DNA of 64,000 nt from Helicoverpa zea (GCF_022581195.2 NC_061462.1:7812001-7876000); one strand, 5' to 3'; counted from the stretch's first letter, positions 13,601 to 26,807 are shown. Notes: generated from the letters alone by a model not told the origin. Translations and numbers: made by a program.

Positions 13601-14390
13601 ACAAGTTTTTCAAGTATATGTATTATGTCTGATCTGCTATTAGTGAATAGATACATTGTTTAAGAATTAAATAGTAAATATAAGTGAATACTGTAATCAG
13701 CTTTGATATCGGCGCGTGGTCCCTACGCGGCACTATGTAAGTGAGTGGTACTTCTGTGCGGGCGAGCGAGGCGGGCAGCGCGCGCCGCTCGGCTCCGGAT
13801 ACGTTTTCAATTAACTGCTAGCGAGGCCCGCTCCGTTTAATATCGCGAGCGGACTTTAATCACAGAAGAATCAGGCAATAATACTTAGCCGGGAGTCGAG
13901 GGACGACGCTGATTGAAATACCTATCTACGTACCGGGTACAGACGAACCGCTGCATCGCGGATGCTGCCTTCACAAATGAACATTCGCCTTTTTATACAT
14001 AGTGATATATTTTTGGATGGGAATATTTAATTAAATTAGAAGTCGTCGCTGCATTTGGAAGGAGTTTAATGAAACATTCCGAGACGTGTCGCAGCGTCGC
14101 CTCCTCGCTAACGTCGCGCTGACCGACGAGCCTCGCCTACTTACTGACTAATCCATGCTTTGCATATGCCTCTCATAGGAGTTCTACAGCCTGCATGATA
14201 ACGATCTACGATAACAAACTCAAGTAATAAGTGGCGTGGAACGTGGTCGGTAGTCGATTATCAGCACTAATACAGACACGCAGTGAGTCACACGAGCATG
14301 GAACACAAGCACACTCGCCTGTTGAGGCACCAAACAAAACTTCACAACAATTCCCAACTCCCTCGGAATTCGCACAAGTTGTGGGACTGC
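7660..14390. other. Long TE-poor non-coding block
   Basis: About 6.7 kb of mostly unique sequence with homopolymer and CpG-rich patches (for example 8520-8600 and 10220-10310). I found no domain, no convincing multi-exon coding signal and no complete TE. Confidence 0.4.
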
Positions 14391-14392
14391 CG

Positions 14393-14455
14393 CCGCCCCG
14401 CACCCCGCACCCCGCACCCTGCACCCCGCACCCCGCACCCCGCGCCCCGCGCCTG
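14393..14455. repeat. CCCCGCA heptamer array, second locus
   Basis: Eight or so copies of CCCCGCA with one CCCTGCA variant and CCCCGCG at the end. It is the same unit as at 7590-7655. Confidence 0.75.
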
Positions 14456-14459
14456 GGAC

Positions 14460-15770
14460 GGACAGCTACCACTCAACACCAGGACCACAAATATGACTGT
14501 TGCGATTCTGTTACAAATATACTTTGTTCTCACAAATACCTGGTAAACTTGATTAAGTTTTCCGTAACGTGGCTCAGGCCACAATAGTTGCTGAAGTCTA
14601 GTGTGTCGTTCTGAGTTGAACTTCTCCGCAGTGGTGTGGGTGAAGTGTGCTGCTCTCGAGTGGACGTGTGCGCCGAGCCCACGCGTCGCGAACTTGTGCA
14701 AGTATCGCGACACTGCTGCCGCACGCGACCCATGTCAGTACGCCCCGGCACATTAACTACTGTGTGAACGTGCCCTCGATAACTAAACGTACAGCGGTCT
14801 CAAGAAACTGAAGCGCTTCCCTTCATTTACATTGAAAGACATGTCAGCATTACCATTATTTTCTGGTTACTTCGACACTACTTGGTACTTGGTACTTTTA
14901 TTGCTCTCTAGGTAGTCATAGGTGCACCATTTAGTGATACAAGGGGACATTTTAGAATTTACACTGAGATTTATCATTTGTTAGTAAATAAATAAGTGCC
15001 AACTAACTCTTACGCATATGAACTTCAACTTAGCAATACGCGGTTCCCACCCAATTCAGAAATGCAGGAGCCACGAGCCCAGGGAACAAAGCCAGCCGCA
15101 CTTCAGCAAATACTGATACGACGATACGACATCGCGCTTCAGACTTCATCAGCATCTAACAAGCAACGAGCGAGTGGACCAAGTTTCCTTTGCATCAATA
15201 CGGAGAGTACACAACGGAATATTAATCTGTCGCCAGTGACCGAACAGACTACAAAAACAGAAACATGACAATACTCTGCCGAGGTTTAATAAACAATCGG
15301 TTTGTGTGTGCCCAACCGCAGAGCGTCACAGCCCGTCGTACCCGCCGCCGCCGCCGGCTCACCAATGTCTGCCTTTGTATCCACGTAAATGTTCGCCCGG
15401 ATGACTTCACATAATGGCACTACATTTGTCATAAGGAAACTTTATTGCAGTCTAATGCAAGTACGCTCAGGTATGATACTGAAGGGCGAAGAGCTGCATC
15501 CTTGAACAGAACACGAATGACTAAAGTAGCAGCTAGGTAGAAATACTGCTAATGTAAGCTGATTATAGCATATGTATTATTCTGTTTATGTATAATTGTG
15601 CACGCATAGTGTGTGTGTTGGCGGCGGCAGTGCCACTATGGGCAAGCTCATAACCCCCATTTACTTGACTGTATCGTCACACTTTCATATTTTCATGTAC
15701 TCTGTTATCTACTACCCCTATATATTCCCTTACGTAATCTTTTATGAATCTCTCATCATTGCAGTCCCTC
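14460..15770. other. Non-coding stretch
   Basis: Nothing supportable seen. A short CCGCCG run lies near 15340. Confidence 0.4.
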
Positions 15771-15922
15771 ATCATCATCATCTCAGCCATAGGACGTCCA
15801 CTGCTGAACATAGGCCTCCCCCTTAGATCTCCACAGATACCTGTTTTAAGCGACCTGCATCCAGCGTCTTCCGGTGACCTTTATAAGGTCGTCTGTCCAC
15901 CTCGTTGGTGGACGTCCTACGC
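15771..15922 (-). mobile_element. Dispersed lepidopteran repeat fragment (non-LTR 3' end)
   Basis: Contains the widespread lepidopteran box CCACTGCTGAACATAGGCCT and starts with TCATCATCATC. On the minus strand this reads as a GATGATGA tail, placing the 3' end at the left. It is a truncated retroelement of uncertain family. Confidence 0.65.
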
Positions 15923-15929
15923 TCATTTA

Positions 15930-16281
15930 CATTAATTTAATTAAGGTGAATGTATGTATTGTAAATTTTTGTCATATGTGTCTACACGCAGCGTACAGAG
16001 TCTAGCTTCCGAACAGTGAAAGAATTATGCAAAAACTTTAGAGTCTATTCGATACAAACAAACAATTAATCAAATCTTTCCTCTTTATGAATGAGTACAT
16101 TAAGTACAAAATCGAATTACAGATTTTAGTACCTACAAGTTGCATCTTAATCATTATGTACTTACTTTTGTTTACGGGAAAACAGCGAGTTTCAAATAAG
16201 CTATCAATATTATTATTTTTCCTGAACCTTAAGTTTATTTTATTTAATACACTGTTAAGGAAACGAACTTTTTTGTCCCAG
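15930..16281. other. AT-rich non-coding stretch
   Basis: Nothing supportable seen. Confidence 0.4.
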
Positions 16282-16300
16282 TAGTAAGTACATATAGAAA

Positions 16301-16680
16301 GTCGTGGTGGCCTAGCGGGTAAAGGACCAAACTCTCAAGTATGAGGGCGCGGGTTCGATCCCAGGCCAGGCAAGTACCAATGCAACTTTTCTAAGTTTGT
16401 ATGTACTTTCTAAGTATATCTTAGACACCAATGATTGTGTTTCGGATGGCACGTTAAACTGTAGGTCCCGGCTGTCATTGAACATCCTTGGCAGTCGTTA
16501 CGGGTAGTCAAAAGCCAGTAAGTCTGACACCAGTCTAACCAAGGGGTATCGGGTTGCCCGGGTAACTGGGTTGAGGAGGTCAGATAGGCAGTCGCTTCTT
16601 GTAAAGCACTGGTACTCAGCTGAATCCAGTTAGACTGGAAGCCAACCCCAACATAGTTGGGAAAAAGGCTCGGAGGATGA
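16301..16680 (+). mobile_element. tRNA-derived SINE, family 2, full length
   Basis: The head GTCGTGGTGGCCTAGCGGG and B-box GGGTTCGATCCC are followed by a body ending in GTTGGGAAAAAGGCTCGGAG and a GATGATAG tail. The flanks TAGTAAGTACATATAG (16282-16297) and TAGTAAGTACAAATAG (16681-16696) form a 16-bp target duplication with one mismatch. Truncated relatives occur at 29452, 30436, 33966, 38470 and 62653. Confidence 0.9.
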
Positions 16681-16699
16681 TAGTAAGTACAAATAGCGT

Positions 16700-19600
16700 A
16701 GGACACCCTCAAACAATGTGGCTCTAACGGTAAAAGGTTTTTGAAATCGATTCAGCATCATCGATAAAAGAAGCAGAACTACTTTTATTCCATATACGCT
16801 AACTACTTCTATGGAGACGTGTGAAGTCGAAACAGGTACGGGGCAATAGGGGCTCCGATAAATTACAACACATTTCGCAATGAATACCTATGATGTCTCG
16901 TGTTTATCTTCAGTTAGTGAGAGCATATCTGAATAACTTACGATAGTGAATTAATATTCAGCCTGTAGATAAACTGGATGGAATAACATTGGTTGTGGGG
17001 CGATGTTAGGCGACGCACTGATGGCGGGCCGGGTGTCGAGCACTGAGCGGCCGCGGTTTACTCACTGTTCTCACATTATGTGCAATCGTAAAACGCACAG
17101 TTTGCTTCTAAGACATTGTAAACAGTCCCGCTCGTACGTGCGCTGTAGAACAAAGCAACTTCAGCAACCGCGCTCATCTCGTAATGAGCTTATCAGGGGC
17201 TCCCGGCAGCTCAGTATCGCGGGACTAATTAACTTAATTTACCTGAACAATTACTAATCATACTCAATTTGAGATCAAGGCGTTTACCAAATTAGCTTCT
17301 TCTTAATGAAATAATACAATTTGACTTCGTCAGGAGGATCTAACGCTAACCTTAACGATCGCTCGCTGCGTCGATGGAATTCTCTTTGTTTTACTAAATC
17401 TTATTCGAAATGACTGTTATCTCATACAAGTTTACGTTTAATTTGTCGGCAGTAGTTGTGGTAAGTTGTGGGGAGCTGCTCGAGTTACAAGTGCCACAGT
17501 GGCGACACTTCACGTTTCTAAACTTCTTTGAAAAGCATTGCACAAAGTTTTTCCTCCTATAAACTAAGTATAAAATGCAATGTGTGTGTAATGTCACAAA
17601 GTTTTAGGTTTTATTTGTCCAGATTGAGTTCAACTCAATTCATATATTTATTTTTAATTTCTTTTATTTTTAATTACTTTTAATTTTTAGCCTAAAAATA
17701 ATGTTGAGCCTACCTTTAATTTAAGAGCATACACTAACTGTTGCTTCGTTAATTTTTAAGATTGTCTATATGTGTCTTAGTTGGTAAGCCCAAATAAATA
17801 AATAATCTCGACTGTACTTGATCAGTCCTGCCTGCAGGTACTCACAAACTACAGCGTCTGAAACGTTTTGCTTCTACCACACTACTTATCCTACTAATAC
17901 CATTCCGCTGATGTTTATTGCACGACTTGGCTTTCTGGTAGGTATTATCAAATACTTCTCCAGAATATTTAGACGAGTGCTAAGCATTGTCAATATCTGT
18001 ATTCAATCACTCCCTCTGTACAATACTAGCGCGGGGTGCGTGGGTGCCGCGATATGACGCCTTGAGGACCTGCCCGAGTGCTCACATAGTGTAGTACACA
18101 CAGGTGTCGCAGCCGCGTGCCGCTGACGACGCATCTGCTAGCCACTGGTCTGTGCGGCACCCCACCACACACACAACTATGTTTCCTCATTCCATAATTA
18201 AGCTTGCTATAAGCAATCCTATTTTAAACTGCATGATATTAATAATGAGTAACGCAACAAAACACAAAGCATTCATAATAATGAAACTGAACGCGAATCG
18301 AATATCATGGGTAATGAAAGCGATTTATTGACGCGGCCTGCAGCTCTTTATAGTGCGCACACGACAAGTGCGCCACAACCACTCCTCATCAACACCTACA
18401 GGATGACTGAACTCAGCTTTATTATATTACGTGCGATACTTGTACACTGGAACTGTGAGCTCTGTGACAGTCCTTGACTGGTTTAGTATATATCAGTTTT
18501 GAAGTATCAGTCGTCAAGCAATCGTCAGTCCTCTATTGTCACAAAGTACATAGATCTGTCAGTAGTTAAAGTACCTAAGTGTTTCTATAATTTTGCACCG
18601 CCAGCTTAAATACCGTCACCTAATGACCTCAATCAAGCACACCTTGCCGGCAGCAAGCTACATCGCGAGCCCTTCAGTCCCCGCCTCACCGCTCTGCAGA
18701 CAAATAATAATCAGACTAGCTACCTGGAGTAGAACCTGAAGCTAGCGGCCATGTAACATGTGGATAAGAGAGCTTTACTTGTCGGAACGCTGAACTGTGA
18801 ACTGTGTTCATATTAACGGATCGCTCTGTTCCGCCCGGGACGTCCGAATCGGCCCGGTATAATGACATGTAATAAAATTAATTGTAAAACTTGATAAACC
18901 TTGATATACGACTCCACCAGGACGTATCGGAAATAAGCTCGTCGTGCAGTCGGGAGCCGAGGGAGGGGGGGAGCGCTTATCTGATAGAGCTGCCAGTTAT
19001 GATGATAAGTGTTACCTGGCTGAGGCTCGTCTGCGCCGCACTGACCGGCCGCCACACCTGCGCCCCACGCCGCCTTACATATACATATATCTCTTTTTTC
19101 ATTTAGTAGCGTTGCTACCCCATCACTCAACAACAACTCAACACTCTTCATACATACTACGAGTACTTAGTCCGGCGCCGGCGGACGACTTTCGAACAAT
19201 ACCGAAGCCCCAGCATACTTTAACCCTGGTGGGCGCCACTGGTGGAAAATACACCTCCTGTAAAAAATCTTCTAAGAGCGAGTGAACCACGTTTCAATAT
19301 ACCGGACACACGCTTCCCCCCCCCGCGCGCCTCACGCCCCGCTCCCCGCGCCCCGCCGAGGGACGCACTCCAGACTTCATTTCGCAAATTATACTCTCAA
19401 CAAACTCATATCCGCCCAATTACTTACCTGTGATACTACACCCTCTGAAATTGCTTCACATATAAAACCTCCTTTATATAATATTACGAGATTTTTTATT
19501 TTACGTTAACATTTCCTTACGGATATGAAGTTTCAGTATATCTCGGTTTAATGGAAGAAAAGCTTCTGAAAATATCTGTCGGATGTTGTTTACAACTTGA

Positions 19601-21090
19601 AAAAGACAGTTCCGCGGAAATGTGACAATACGGCGCGGGTGAGCACAAACGCGTCGCCACCGACAACAAGCACCGGCGCCGACACACGCCGACACACGCG
19701 AGGAACTTAACTACACTAGCTAAATCACAATCACGTACTTTTCTGTATTACTTAAAATAAGATTAAAACTAAGTGTCCACTGATGACTAGCCAGCGACGG
19801 CGATAGACTGACAATACCAATGAACTGTGAGAATACTCCTGCAGTGCTATGTCTCTCTGCCATAACAATGGCGGGCACACGAGCGACGTGACGTGTCGGC
19901 GGCGCGGATATCTGCTGAGCCGTGTAACTCGATTATGATAGCCCTCAATATCGCTATGGAAAATGCATTACCGCGACAGGCTCCCCCCCCCCGCATCCCG
20001 CCTGCACCCGCCCTCGCCGTCCACTACACTCGAACTGAAATAAATCGCTGTTCGACGCTTGCAACTGACTGCCGCGAATTGCTGACTGCGAATAAAATAA
20101 AATACTAGACTCGATTTACAAATCCACACGACCATGGAATATCTCTTACGATACACCTGCACTACAAAATTCGTGTTCGCTATCCAAAACTAAATCGAAT
20201 AGACTTCGTAAAACTAGGTGTAGAGTTCAGTACGTTGAGTAATTATAAAAAATATATGAGATGAGACCTCTTCATTTTACAAATACATAAGGATGTATCA
20301 GTACGATAAATGTGTTATTTGAAAGTGATGGAACATGAGGAGCAATGTAATGCTCACTGGCGGACGATCTCCCGAGCAGTTCAGTTAGCTGGCAGCGGCG
20401 GGACACCTAATGCGATTACGAGCTACAGAGAGGAGTGGCGCGGCGTCGGCGTCGGCCGCGCTCCACAAAGGCATACCATTTTCGTGCAGTGTGGTCTCGC
20501 GGCGGCCGACAAGCGCCACCTACTGGAAACATTGCTGGCTTTAATCACGCCCTACCTGCTCGCTACATATTTGTCTCGAAATTAAATCGAAGAGGTTACT
20601 GGTTTAGACAGTATTATAGTACCTACTCGTAAACAAAACAAATTATTGCGTTTACATACAATTATTCTCATGGAAGTCCGTTATATACCAGTCACATACT
20701 TAATAGAAATCCAGAACTAATAACACCATAAAAGTCGCTCTCATCTCATGTTCTATAACGAAACCTAATAGATGAGAAATTACTCGCGGATCAGAGCGAT
20801 TTGGATTGTTTTCTGCTGGACAATAAATGAGTACGCTGGACAATATTCTATGCATCACAGTTAGCTTTCAATATGGCTATAACACACGCGCACGAGCAGT
20901 GACCACGGAGTGTCACGGTGTAATAAGTTTAGTGTAAAACACCGGAGCGGTGTGATCATCACAACGAATGACAGCAGCATGCATGAACGCCACGAGGCGT
21001 AGCCAATCATGAGTCAGGTATATTCACACTGATAAATATGTGTTAAATCTGTTCTACGTAGAAAACAATGTTTCATGCAATCACGTCAAT
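16700..21090. other. TE-poor non-coding block
   Basis: Unique sequence with a C-run at about 19316-19370 and small CpG patches. No exon is supported here. Confidence 0.4.
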
Positions 21091-21360
21091 TCATTCCGCA
21101 TAAAGATCTATTTCCTTTACTGAAAATAAATCTTTGTCAACGTCATCGCCATCAGTGGGCAACGCCACAGTGTTCCCGCAGCAGTACATCAGGCTCAAGC
21201 AGCCGAGCCGACGTGTGACGCCTTCCGTGTCGTGCGACCATTCCTCATTCCTAGCGGCTTTCCTCCGAGCCAGCTCTTGTATCAGTTCTGCTTGACGGCA
21301 CCGCAAGCTCAACGCATCCCTGTTTATATCCGTAATGGCGTGGTACTCAGCGCGATGGTT
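21091..21360 (-). CDS. Candidate terminal exon of an unrecognised gene
   Basis: On the minus strand a good acceptor (TTTGTTGCAG) is followed by an open frame in phase 0 running 89 codons to TGA at 21091-21093. The peptide is rich in charged residues, with a probable helical or coiled-coil segment (around QAELIQELARRKAARNEEW) and an acidic C-terminus. Composition looks coding and the splice site is clean. I recognise no family. It is phase-compatible with the exon at 26808-26902 (which ends in phase 0), so the two could belong to one transcript. The intervening 5.4 kb could hide further exons. It could also be a chance open frame. Confidence 0.4.
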   Translation of the reverse strand, partial: NHRAEYHAITDINRDALSLRCRQAELIQELARRKAARNEEWSHDTEGVTRRLGCLSLMYCCGNTVALPTDGDDVDKDLFSVKEIDLYAE

Positions 21361-21727
21361 CTGCAACAAACATTTGAGTGCGCGACAAAACGCCGCTCTC
21401 GCTAATAGGGAAAGTTGCACAATAACGCGCCGCCGCACAAACGACGCGCCACTCCGCAAAAATACAGCGAGTGTGTCCGTGTGCGGCTACGCGGTGCGCG
21501 GGACGCCACGTGCGCGGTGCCAGGCACGCCGGTACTCACGCGGCAGCCGATATGCATCGGTGATGCGTCCCGATGCGTGTAGCCGGTAACCGACTGCTGG
21601 AAGTCTCCTAGACAATTATATCCGATCAGAGTGGAAACTTACATTTATTATTATTGCACTCTGCACTATGATCTTTAATACTTCATATGATATTCATAGT
21701 AATATAAAAACTAATTAATTTAATTTA
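21361..21727. other. Non-coding stretch, possible intron
   Basis: If the neighbouring exon is real, this is the 3' end of its upstream intron. Nothing else seen. Confidence 0.35.
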
Positions 21728-22093
21728 ACTGCCTCGTTGGTCTAGTTGTCGCAAGTGCGGCTGCTGAGCACGAGGTCTCGGGTTCGATTCCCGAGTCGGG
21801 CCGAAATCGCTTTGTGGGTTTTAGAAGACTTTCACAAAGCAGCCCGGAGCCTGGAAGTTGGTGATTGATACACCCGTGCATCGGAGAGCACGTAAATGTC
21901 GGTCCTGCGCCTGATCTCTCTCCGGTCGTGTCGGATTGCCGTCCCATCGGGCTATGAGAGTGAAGGAATAGGGAGTGCACCTGTGTCTGCGCAAATGCTT
22001 GTTCACTATAATATGTCCTGCGCAGTTGGCTAATCTCCTTACATGAGAACAGCCGCCGTAGCCGATAATCGGCTAGGAGGACATCATCATCAA
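21728..22093 (+). mobile_element. tRNA-derived SINE, family 1
   Basis: Head ACTGCCTCGTTGGTCTAG with B-box GGTTCGATTCC at about 21781. The tail GGAGGACATCATCATC is at the right. It is near-identical to the copy at 3423-3788 in the opposite orientation. Confidence 0.9.
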
Positions 22094-23560
22094 TATAAAA
22101 ACAAAATTGAGAGGTGTCAAGGGACTATCAGGATTCATTGTTGTTATTATTTTTTATGGACAATAAACCTATACACACTCAACAAAAATAATCGTCGCGA
22201 TACCACACTGTTGAATGCAATGAGATAGAGACAGAGAGAGAAACCCGCGCACGCTGCACAACTATAGCAAAAAGTGTCGTTACAACTTTTGATCTCATGT
22301 TGTTCCGTGTAGCCCGCTTTCGATAAGGAACTACGTTCCAAAAATTTAATCAGTTTTAGTGGACACACGCGAATAAGCTAACTTGTCACGTTTGTGTTCC
22401 CAACAACAATATCCGGCAATATGGCGCGCGTCCCGCCGCCGGCACGCCACCGCCACGCCACAGCCGCGCCGCGACCCAGCGTGGGATCATTACTGGTGGG
22501 AACTAATATCGAGACACTCTCCTCGTATTTTCATATCAGTAACAAAGTTGTAAATCTCGTGACTTGTGGAGTATTCGTCACACTTGGTCGTGTTGGTCAT
22601 CACATCGTGTGTCGGTACGAGTATACGGAGTGCGCGCTTCCCGCCGACCGGTGCTATACAAATTTGATGCGCTTGCAATAATTAACCCGCAGAGACTATT
22701 GAAACAAAATGCGCCATTACATAAATCACGCAGCTATTGCGGACGGTAATACTACCACATAACACACGCCCACACCAACCGTTCATGTTCAATATTAGCC
22801 AAACTGCTACATAAAATATGATAATGTTACAATTTCGAAATTATTCTTCGTTTTGATTTAAAATTGAACATTTGTAACGTACCTCATCATCATGAGTGCT
22901 CAGCTATCAAATACTGAAACGGATATTCAAAATATCGTGATACGATCAAAGCCGTGCAGCCGCGGGTCAGTGAGCGAGCGATGTGAGCGAGCACGCTAGT
23001 CGTAGGGGAACCCCGGCGGGGGGGGGGGGAGAGCAAATGCATAAAAACCTGTGATTGGAGCTAACCTCAAAGGGCCGCAAAAAGTTCCGCAGACGCGACG
23101 GTTCGCTTCAAATTGCATCCAATCAACGCCTCGCGGTGCTACGATGAGCCGCGCGACTGCTACGTTATTGCTACGTTCATAGCATTCTCATCACTTCAGC
23201 GTTAGACAATGTAAAACGAATACTTAAGCAAATTTCAATAGTAATCAAGTGCTTATCACTTAAACAAATCACTTCCGCATAATAATTTATTACTATTATA
23301 TTTGTATTCTTCAACGAGCACGTGAAAAGCAAAATAATCTTTGATTTCGACGGACAAACTCTTTACCGAATACATGCTATCAAAACGGCATGCAATTACA
23401 ATTTCAGTGAGCGCGCAAATTAATTTCAGATATTAAAACAATAGTTATTACTTGGGTAGATGGAAAGCGCTCGAACTGAATTGCAATCAGCAGGTAGCGA
23501 TGATACGCGAGTGTACGAGAGTTACTGAAATGACTTACGGAGATATCATAACGAAAAATT
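22094..23560. other. Non-coding stretch
   Basis: CpG-rich segments lie at 22420-22480 and a G-run at 23017-23031. No supportable gene. Confidence 0.4.
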
Positions 23561-23564
23561 ACCT

Positions 23565-23613
23565 AACAAAGTAGCGCGCCAAAATGCTGGTTTTTTGGCG
23601 CGCTACTTTGTTT
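23565..23613. repeat. Near-perfect hairpin, 20-bp stem
   Basis: AACAAAGTAGCGCGCCAAAA at 23565-23584 is reverse-complemented at about 23593-23612, with a spacer of only 6-8 nt. It contains the GGCGCGC palindrome. It could be the remnant of a small foldback element or a structured transcript; there is no evidence for a mature small RNA. Confidence 0.75.
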
Positions 23614-24039
23614 AAATAAATTATATTCCCCTTCTTTGAATCCGCTCATTTTTTTAATACCAAAAATCGTTAACAGATGTCTCAAAAAACCCGAAAGCCT
23701 CGTTAGTTCACTCGTAACTGATCGTTTTGGTCATGTCCACGATACGAATTTGACGAAGAAGGCTCCTGGCTTACCTGCATATGGAATCTCCGCTCATGTT
23801 TCCTTACTCCGTGGTTACTGTGGTGTGGTGCGCGCCCACTCCACCGGCGACGTTCTAAGCATGCAGTAACTCGACACTAAGTGTGACATAAAAGTTACCT
23901 GTAATGTTATAACCCTTTAAGTACGCTAATAGTCCCAGTCGGGACGACTACGTCGCCACTTAAGGTGAAGCGCGTGGCATTTCGTTAAGGGCGAGTACAC
24001 GTTAGCGCTAACTGTCGCGTGATGATACCGACGGCAGCT

Positions 24040-24212
24040 GTGACGTCACACACTCGGCATACACAGCTGAGCGCCAAGCACACGCTGTGCTCATGTGACG
24101 TCACACGCTCGGCATACATAGCTGAGCACCGAGCACACGCTGTGCTCGTGTGACGTCACACGCTCGGCATACACAGCTGAGCACTAAGCACACGCTGTGC
24201 TCGTATGACGCA
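24040..24212. repeat. 55-bp minisatellite with CRE palindromes
   Basis: Three full units and a partial fourth, period 55 bp. Each full unit begins with the CREB/ATF-type palindrome TGACGTCA (24041-24048, 24096-24103, 24151-24158); the fourth is degenerate (TGACG at 24206). Each unit also carries GAGCAC..GCTGTGCTC, a second imperfect palindrome. Confidence 0.85.
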
Positions 24213-24219
24213 CACGTTC

Positions 24220-25670
24220 AGCTGCCCAGTCACGGCCGCGTTAGTCGCCTCTATACGCTATCACAATAAATAAACCATAATCCCACAGGTGGATTGTTTT
24301 CCAACTTTAAAACGTTACAGACCCCTAAAAGTACATTTTGATTTAAAAAAATATATATTTCCAAAAAAAGAATAAGTACATTTTACAATATAACATTGGC
24401 CCCAAACTAGGCAAGCCTGTATTTTGGGTACCAAACATTGAAGAGGGATATATATGTTACCGTAAGATTACAAACATCGTTAGATTACAATCTATCTCGA
24501 GAGATTGCAAACTGTCGAATTATTGTGAACCGTAACATCTGATTGCAATTTAACGCATTATTTTTCGCTATATTATAATCTATCGATGAGAAATTGTCAA
24601 ATTGTCAACTGTCCGAAAGCTCTCTCTGATTGGTCAGTCTTTTTGTAAGATCGACCATATTTTTCAAATTTCGATTTTTTGTTTTTGTACGAGACCGAGG
24701 GTCGACTTGGGAGGGGATGGCAATTAAATACTGTTATTAATTTACAAGTATATTAATGCCTATTAGAATGCTCGCGTATCGATCTCACAAAAAAATAATA
24801 TTCTAACTTACATATGTATTTGCTTGTAACGAAACCATAGCGCGATCTAATTCGACGACAACGCCATCTATCGAGGTATGCGACAATTTTATTGATTTAA
24901 ATATGAATATGAATATTTCACGCTATGATCTCGTTACCCAAACAGATTTCATATTTCGATGTGAAATATTGAAGGGCCAAATAAACTAACGAATAATCAC
25001 TTAATACATATTTACGTGAACGAAAACAGAACATTATCACAGTTGAGAGTGATGAGATACTCCACTATACTACGAGTTTCGTAGCACTTGCTACGCCGTA
25101 GCACAGCGTAGTAAAGTGGCAAGTGTTTGATGCTGATAAGTTGTAACAAGCCGCTGCTACGGTTTTATCACTGTGTTCGGCTCGGAGCCTTCCTTAGCAC
25201 AAGTGTTGTTTGTTATAGCTATTTGTTATATTTACTTTGTATCATAGTTAAGCATTGTGTTTTATTAAGCACAAATACGAAGTGTGGGGATATCATTTTA
25301 TTTTTTATACATATAAGTATGTACTCAAAAAGTGTTTGACGAGAGTTAGGATAGCAGTTGAACGTTATGCCAGTAAGGCACGGGCGTGTGTGCGCGGTGC
25401 ATGTGAGCGAGTCACAATTCTCTTCCATTTTTTTATAGTACTTAGTGATAATACACTGCTACTGAGTGTACAGTAGCTCTCTTCTGTTATTGGACACGAA
25501 TCCGCTATGACACATCTACGAGCTTGCGTTGAGCTGCTGCCGACACACATCATCAACATGCCACTTAATGATGAATGTTGACACAATCATGAATGTGTCT
25601 AGTAGTCAGCCTGGGACGCATGTAGTGTGTAAGTACAAGGCATCAGCAGTGGATGCTCAGGGCTGCAGCC
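24220..25670. other. Non-coding stretch
   Basis: The segment at about 24450-24660 (TAGATTACAATCTATC, GAGATTGCAAACTG and similar) resembles decayed MITE sequence but no paired ends were identified. No gene is supported. Confidence 0.35.
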
Positions 25671-25769
25671 GAGTGGTCGGCGAGTGGTCGGCGAGTGGTC
25701 GGCAAGTGGTCGGCGAGTGGTCGGCGAATGGTCGGCGAGTGGTCGGCGAGTGGTCGGCGAGTGGTCGGG
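25671..25769. repeat. 11-bp tandem repeat (GAGTGGTCGGC)
   Basis: Nine copies of GAGTGGTCGGC with single-base variants, head to tail. The open frames crossing it on both strands are repeat artefacts. Confidence 0.9.
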
Positions 25770-26807
25770 GTTCGCGACGTGACGTTAGAGAATGTTGCGC
25801 GATGAGGGGAGTGCGCCGCCACTCGCCGACACATGAATATTCACCGGCGAGCGCGTGCTCACAGGAATTAGCTCATTATGACCTCACTACCGATTCATAT
25901 CAGCGCTTTGAGAGAGTTGCGTTACTGGTTTGGTCTGTGAGACTCGCTATATACGTTACATTGTAATAAGTTTGTTATTACGAATTATTTGAAAATTAAT
26001 CGGAGTTTTTGAATGATTTTCCGACGTAAAACCGGTGCAGCGGGCGACATTGGTACATCGGTACGCTCATACACTGGTGCAGCCGATCAATTATAACATT
26101 CCTCATGATTTAACATGCAATTGCTCGGAAAATGTACAAAATGTATGAGTAATGAGGCGCCCGCTCGAGCGGCAAATGAGTGCCAGATTACCGGCGCGTT
26201 GTTTCGCTTCGCTCTAATCACTCGCCGCCTCTCACGGCGAGTTACTAAATATGCATCCCACAGCTCATAACATAACTGCCCTGACTAATATTATCTCACT
26301 CTACTAAATATCTCCAAATCTATACATGTTTAAAAAAAAATCGAAGACTTTTAATTGATACTCATATACTTTTATATTTTCACATACTTTTTTTACTTTC
26401 GTAAGTGTGGTCTTAGAGACAGAAGAGTATGGAAGAAAAAACTTGCTGCGCCGTCCCCAAATAAAAATTTGCGATAATGGCAAATGTTACTCGTTTATAT
26501 GCCGTAGAGCAAGGCCGTTGCTACGCCGTAGCAGTGCCGTAGCAGTGCCGTAGCGAGCGTAGCAATAAAGCCCCGTAGTGCAATACACGTGAGAGACGCC
26601 ACTATGTAATGAATTGTCCCACAGAACTTGATCATAATTATACACCAACACATCATTTTGGGGATGTCATGTAATCTTTGAATACTCTGTATTTCCGAGT
26701 TTCCGAAAAATATATATTTATATTTTTTTCATTTACATCAGTAATATAAAGTACACAAGGCGCGCATGAGTTATATATGTACATAGGTAAATACAAGTGC
26801 GACATAC
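25770..26807. other. Non-coding stretch with a LINE 3' scrap and CGTAGC repeats
   Basis: The segment 26415-26475 matches the LINE 3' end seen at 57890-58005 (GACAGAAGAGTATGGAAGAA and following). CGTAGCAGTGC units are tandem at 26527-26560. No other feature seen. Confidence 0.5.

Noticed and set aside
16301..16373. Possible tRNA gene
   Set aside because: Head of a family 2 SINE, with a 16-bp target duplication around the whole element.
21731..21803. Possible tRNA gene (A- and B-box with a GGTTCGATTCC arm)
   Set aside because: It is the tRNA-like head of a SINE; copies at 3423 and 27881 share the same non-tRNA body.
25529..25966. 145-residue frame with a repeated WSASGR motif
   Set aside because: Produced by the 11-bp GAGTGGTCGGC tandem repeat; the opposite strand is open too.
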